A stretch of DNA of 64,000 nt, from NCBI GenBank assembly GCA_051647535.1, contig JBOFEA010000027.1, positions 70,666-134,665 on the forward strand, read 5' to 3'. The notes below the pieces were generated by a model, which saw only the letters and a list, made by a program, of their open reading frames with translations, searched no databases and was not told where the DNA came from. Made by a program: the position numbers and the translations under genes. How positions within the stretch are numbered: position 1 is the stretch's first letter; each line of letters opens with the position of its first letter. Below, piece after piece: positions 61,884-64,000 of this stretch. Source of the DNA: Brevinema_A sp051647535 (GTDB lineage Bacteria > Spirochaetota > Brevinematia > Brevinematales > Brevinemataceae).

Positions 61884-62762
61884 ATGAAAAAAATATTATC
61901 GTTATTAATGTTATTTGTTATTATAACAGCATGTGCAAAAAAATCGAATACTCCTACATTAGGGCTTGTTGTATCAACCCTTAATAATCCTTTTTTTGTG
62001 GATCTTAAAAACGGAGCTGAAGCAAAAGCAAAAGAACTTGGTTATAAAATTACGTCACTAGATTCTCAAAATGATGTTGCAAAAGAACTTGCAAATATTG
62101 AGGATCTTATCTCAGCAGATGTTGCTGCTATCTTAATCAATCCAACAGATAGTGAATCTTCAGCTCGTGCTGCTAAATTGGCTATTGATGCTAATATTCC
62201 TGTCATTTCTTTAGATCGCAACCTAAATGGTGTCACGGTTACTACTCATGTTGCTTCTGATAATATCTTGGGTGGACAAATGGCTGCTGAGTTGATCAGT
62301 AGATTAATCAAGCCTAATGATAAAATTATTGAACTTGAAGGTATTCTTGGAACTTCTGCAGCTCGAGAACGGGGACAAGGCTTTAATAAAAAAGCTGCCG
62401 AATTAGGATTGAATATTGCTGTAAAACAGCCTGCGAACTTTGATCGTTCAATGGGTTTAACAGTTACAGAAAATCTTCTTCAAATTCATCCCGATGCAAA
62501 AGCAATCTTTGCACATAACGATGAAATGGCTCTTGGTGCTCAACGTGCTGTTAAAGATACCGGATTAAATATGATTATTGTAGGATTTGATGCAACTCCT
62601 GATGCAATAACAGCAGTTGCATCAGGTGAACTTACTGCTACGATCGCTCAACAACCTGCTCTTATCGGTGCTTTAGGTGTTGAAAATGCAGTGAAAGCAA
62701 TCAATAAAGAAGAAATCGATTCTTTTATTCCTGTTGAATTAAAACTTATCACAAAAGAATAA
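61884..62762 (+). CDS. rbsB: Ribose-binding lipoprotein of the ABC transporter
   Basis: A 292-residue periplasmic binding protein made as a lipoprotein (lipobox IITAC, Cys18), unlike the soluble form of E. coli. Motifs: LGLVVSTLNNPFFVDLKNGA, INPTDSESSARAA, PVISLDRN and ARERGQGF; the binding residues Asn, Phe, Asp and Arg are in place for ribose. AAAGGAGGG gives a very strong ribosome site, fitting the higher expression needed for a binding protein. Last gene of the operon. Confidence 0.93.
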   Translation: MKKILSLLMLFVIITACAKKSNTPTLGLVVSTLNNPFFVDLKNGAEAKAKELGYKITSLDSQNDVAKELANIEDLISADVAAILINPTDSESSARAAKLAIDANIPVISLDRNLNGVTVTTHVASDNILGGQMAAELISRLIKPNDKIIELEGILGTSAARERGQGFNKKAAELGLNIAVKQPANFDRSMGLTVTENLLQIHPDAKAIFAHNDEMALGAQRAVKDTGLNMIIVGFDATPDAITAVASGELTATIAQQPALIGALGVENAVKAINKEEIDSFIPVELKLITKE

Positions 62763-62773
62763 TATATTCTTCC

Positions 62774-62808
62774 TATATGCGAGACTGAAAAGCCTTGCAT
62801 ATATATTT
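62774..62808 (+). terminator. Possible weak terminator after rbsB
   Basis: TATATGC / GCATATA stem with a 16-base loop, 10 bases after the rbsB stop, followed by AT-rich sequence with only short T-runs. Confidence 0.35.
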
Positions 62809-63138
62809 ATTATAGAAAATAATATTAAAATTTTCTTCATTAATTACGCTCCTCAATTCTATTTTTGGATTTATAGTCTTTGTGTGATAACAATTAAATA
62901 TATATTGAGGAGAAAAAAAGCCCATAGCGTTGCAAGCTGTTTGCCTTTAGGATCTTGTATCTTACTGAGTATCTACATAAGGAACGTATAACTCCACCAT
63001 GAGTGAATATTAACAATATTTTCTTAATGTACATAGATATGTAATACGCTTTATATAGAACGTATAATAAGCAACAGACACTTCCAATTGGATAATAATT
63101 AAAGATGTTATAACAATTATAAAGATATTTGTCAATAT
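62809..63138. other. Intergenic DNA, possible relic
   Basis: About 330 bases without a gene. The segment 62920-63000 is less AT-rich than its surroundings and could be old coding sequence on the minus strand, but no frame is convincing. Confidence 0.3.
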
Positions 63139-63174
63139 AACAAAACCCTCCTAAAATTGTAGGAGGGTTTTGTT
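63139..63174. terminator. Strong bidirectional terminator
   Basis: 15-bp perfect stem (AACAAAACCCTCCTA and complement) with a six-base loop, giving T-rich tails on both strands. Confidence 0.85.
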
Positions 63175-63484
63175 ATTCATCTTTATGTATATTACGAAGA
63201 GAATAGGTATTTCAATAGGATGAGTAGATTGAAGAAATTTTGTTTTGAGAAAGTTCATGTAATTATATTCACAAAATTATACACAAGTTAGGCAAAGATG
63301 TTCATATAATTAAGACAATAATCGAAAGACAATAAATAGAGCTTGGTTAAATGTTATGAATTTTCAGTTCAATACAACTTTATTGATAAAGGGGGTGAAT
63401 AGTATTTTGTTTATATGAAAAAGGTATAGATAAAGATATTATACAAATATTGGAACAAAGCAATAAAGAACGAATGTTCTAACA

Positions 63485-63760
63485 TAGGAGCGATCTTATA
63501 TACAGAACAAGGTATATGAGAAACATTATTTGATCTGGAAAATATATGTAGAGAATGGAATTGTAGATTCATACAGTACTAAGCAAATGCCATTGATACT
63601 GCTCTTATGGAATCTTTTCATAGGAATTTGTACTAGAATTTATAGTAGTTTTGATCAAGAAAAACAAAGTTTATTCAGGCATATATTGAAGAAATGTTAT
63701 AATACTCAAAGAATCCATTCTAGCTTAAATTATTTATCTCCACAAGAGTTTGAAAAATAA
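63485..63760 (+). pseudogene. IS3-type transposase, decayed C-terminal part
   Basis: Remnant of an rve-type DDE transposase (OrfB). IGAILYTEQG matches the second-Asp motif (normally YTDxGSQY), here with Glu for Asp and a stop after it. DTALMESFHRNLY (about 63588-63626) matches the catalytic-Glu block but lies in another frame from the ending CYNTQRIHSSLNYLSPQEFEK, which is the usual IS3 C-terminus. The N-terminal half and OrfA are missing and no inverted repeat is seen. The 76-codon frame 63530-63760 is only the last piece. Confidence 0.75.
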
Positions 63761-63849
63761 TACTATAAACAAATTTTACAGTAGTTTCTCTGTTGTAAAA
63801 CAGAGAATGGAATCTATTAAGTATATTAATTATATATAAATAGTGCGAA

Positions 63850-63872
63850 AAAAATGCCCCATAAAGGGGCTA
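63850..63872 (-). terminator. Minus-strand terminator of a gene beyond the right edge
   Basis: GCCCC / GGGGC stem with a five-base loop; on the minus strand it is followed by ATTTTTTT. It would end a leftward gene starting outside the window. Confidence 0.65.
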
Positions 63873-64000
63873 AATACAATTCACAATAAGTGATTTTATT
63901 ATGGAATCGGTTTATTTTAGGTAATAAGATTATACAATATAAATTAAATAATGTCAATAGATAATTAAAATAATAATATTAATAAGGATTTTAACTTAAA

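Noticed and set aside
62991..63004. ACTCCACCA, resembling the 3' end of a tmRNA or tRNA
   Set aside because: No T-arm (GGTTCGANTCC) or acceptor complement upstream; a chance match.

Overview
The window is strongly AT-rich and comes from a diderm bacterium: it carries TonB, ExbD, putative outer-membrane beta-barrels and many signal-peptide lipoproteins. Gene order, relaxed lipoboxes, ankyrin and kelch repeat surface proteins and the family mix suggest a spirochaete-like host (Brevinema/Brachyspira type). That placement is an inference and was not tested. Most promoters I can read are simple sigma70 types (TTGnnn, 16-18 nt, TATAAT). Several genes start with TTG or GTG behind a good Shine-Dalgarno.

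Left part (1-33175), ordinary chromosome. It holds the 3' end of gpmI, a metzincin-motif lipoprotein facing a degenerate M1-peptidase-like exported protein, and a glycosyltransferase. Next comes an mreBCD-lipoprotein-leuS cluster, then tyrS and a Sir2 deacylase. On the minus strand lies an exbD-tonB-addB operon, then on the plus strand rodZ-rimO-pgsA and proS-(exported protein)-xth-birA. A minus-strand glyA-(double cyclic-nucleotide-domain protein) operon and a three-gene ascorbate-type PTS (EIIA, EIIB, EIIC) close this part.

RNA island (33200-39000). Three tandem units of about 494 bp each have a strong promoter, no coding potential and two terminator-like hairpins. Their helix sequences differ between copies but stay paired, so they appear to encode a structured RNA of about 440 nt. 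A decayed fourth copy lies inverted at 38657-38960. Between copies three and four sit a promoter-plus-terminator small-RNA candidate and a divergent gene pair: an unrecognised internally duplicated protein and a MACPF-like (perforin fold) protein.

Accessory right part (39100-57610). It contains a barrel plus kelch/Asp-box lipoprotein pair, a restriction-type gene frameshifted in an A9 tract, and a GDP-fucose gene cluster with a GT2 glycosyltransferase and two polytopic membrane proteins. A large lipoprotein is followed by three tandem outer-membrane protein paralogs. Each paralog is followed by a perfect hairpin and by the start of an ankyrin-repeat gene; only the last ankyrin copy is long, and it is broken by a stop and frameshifts. 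Several other relics lie in AT-rich intergenic DNA.

Right end: an intact ribose operon (rbsK-D-A-C-B) and the decayed C-terminal part of an IS3-type transposase. No tRNA, rRNA or CRISPR array was recognised.
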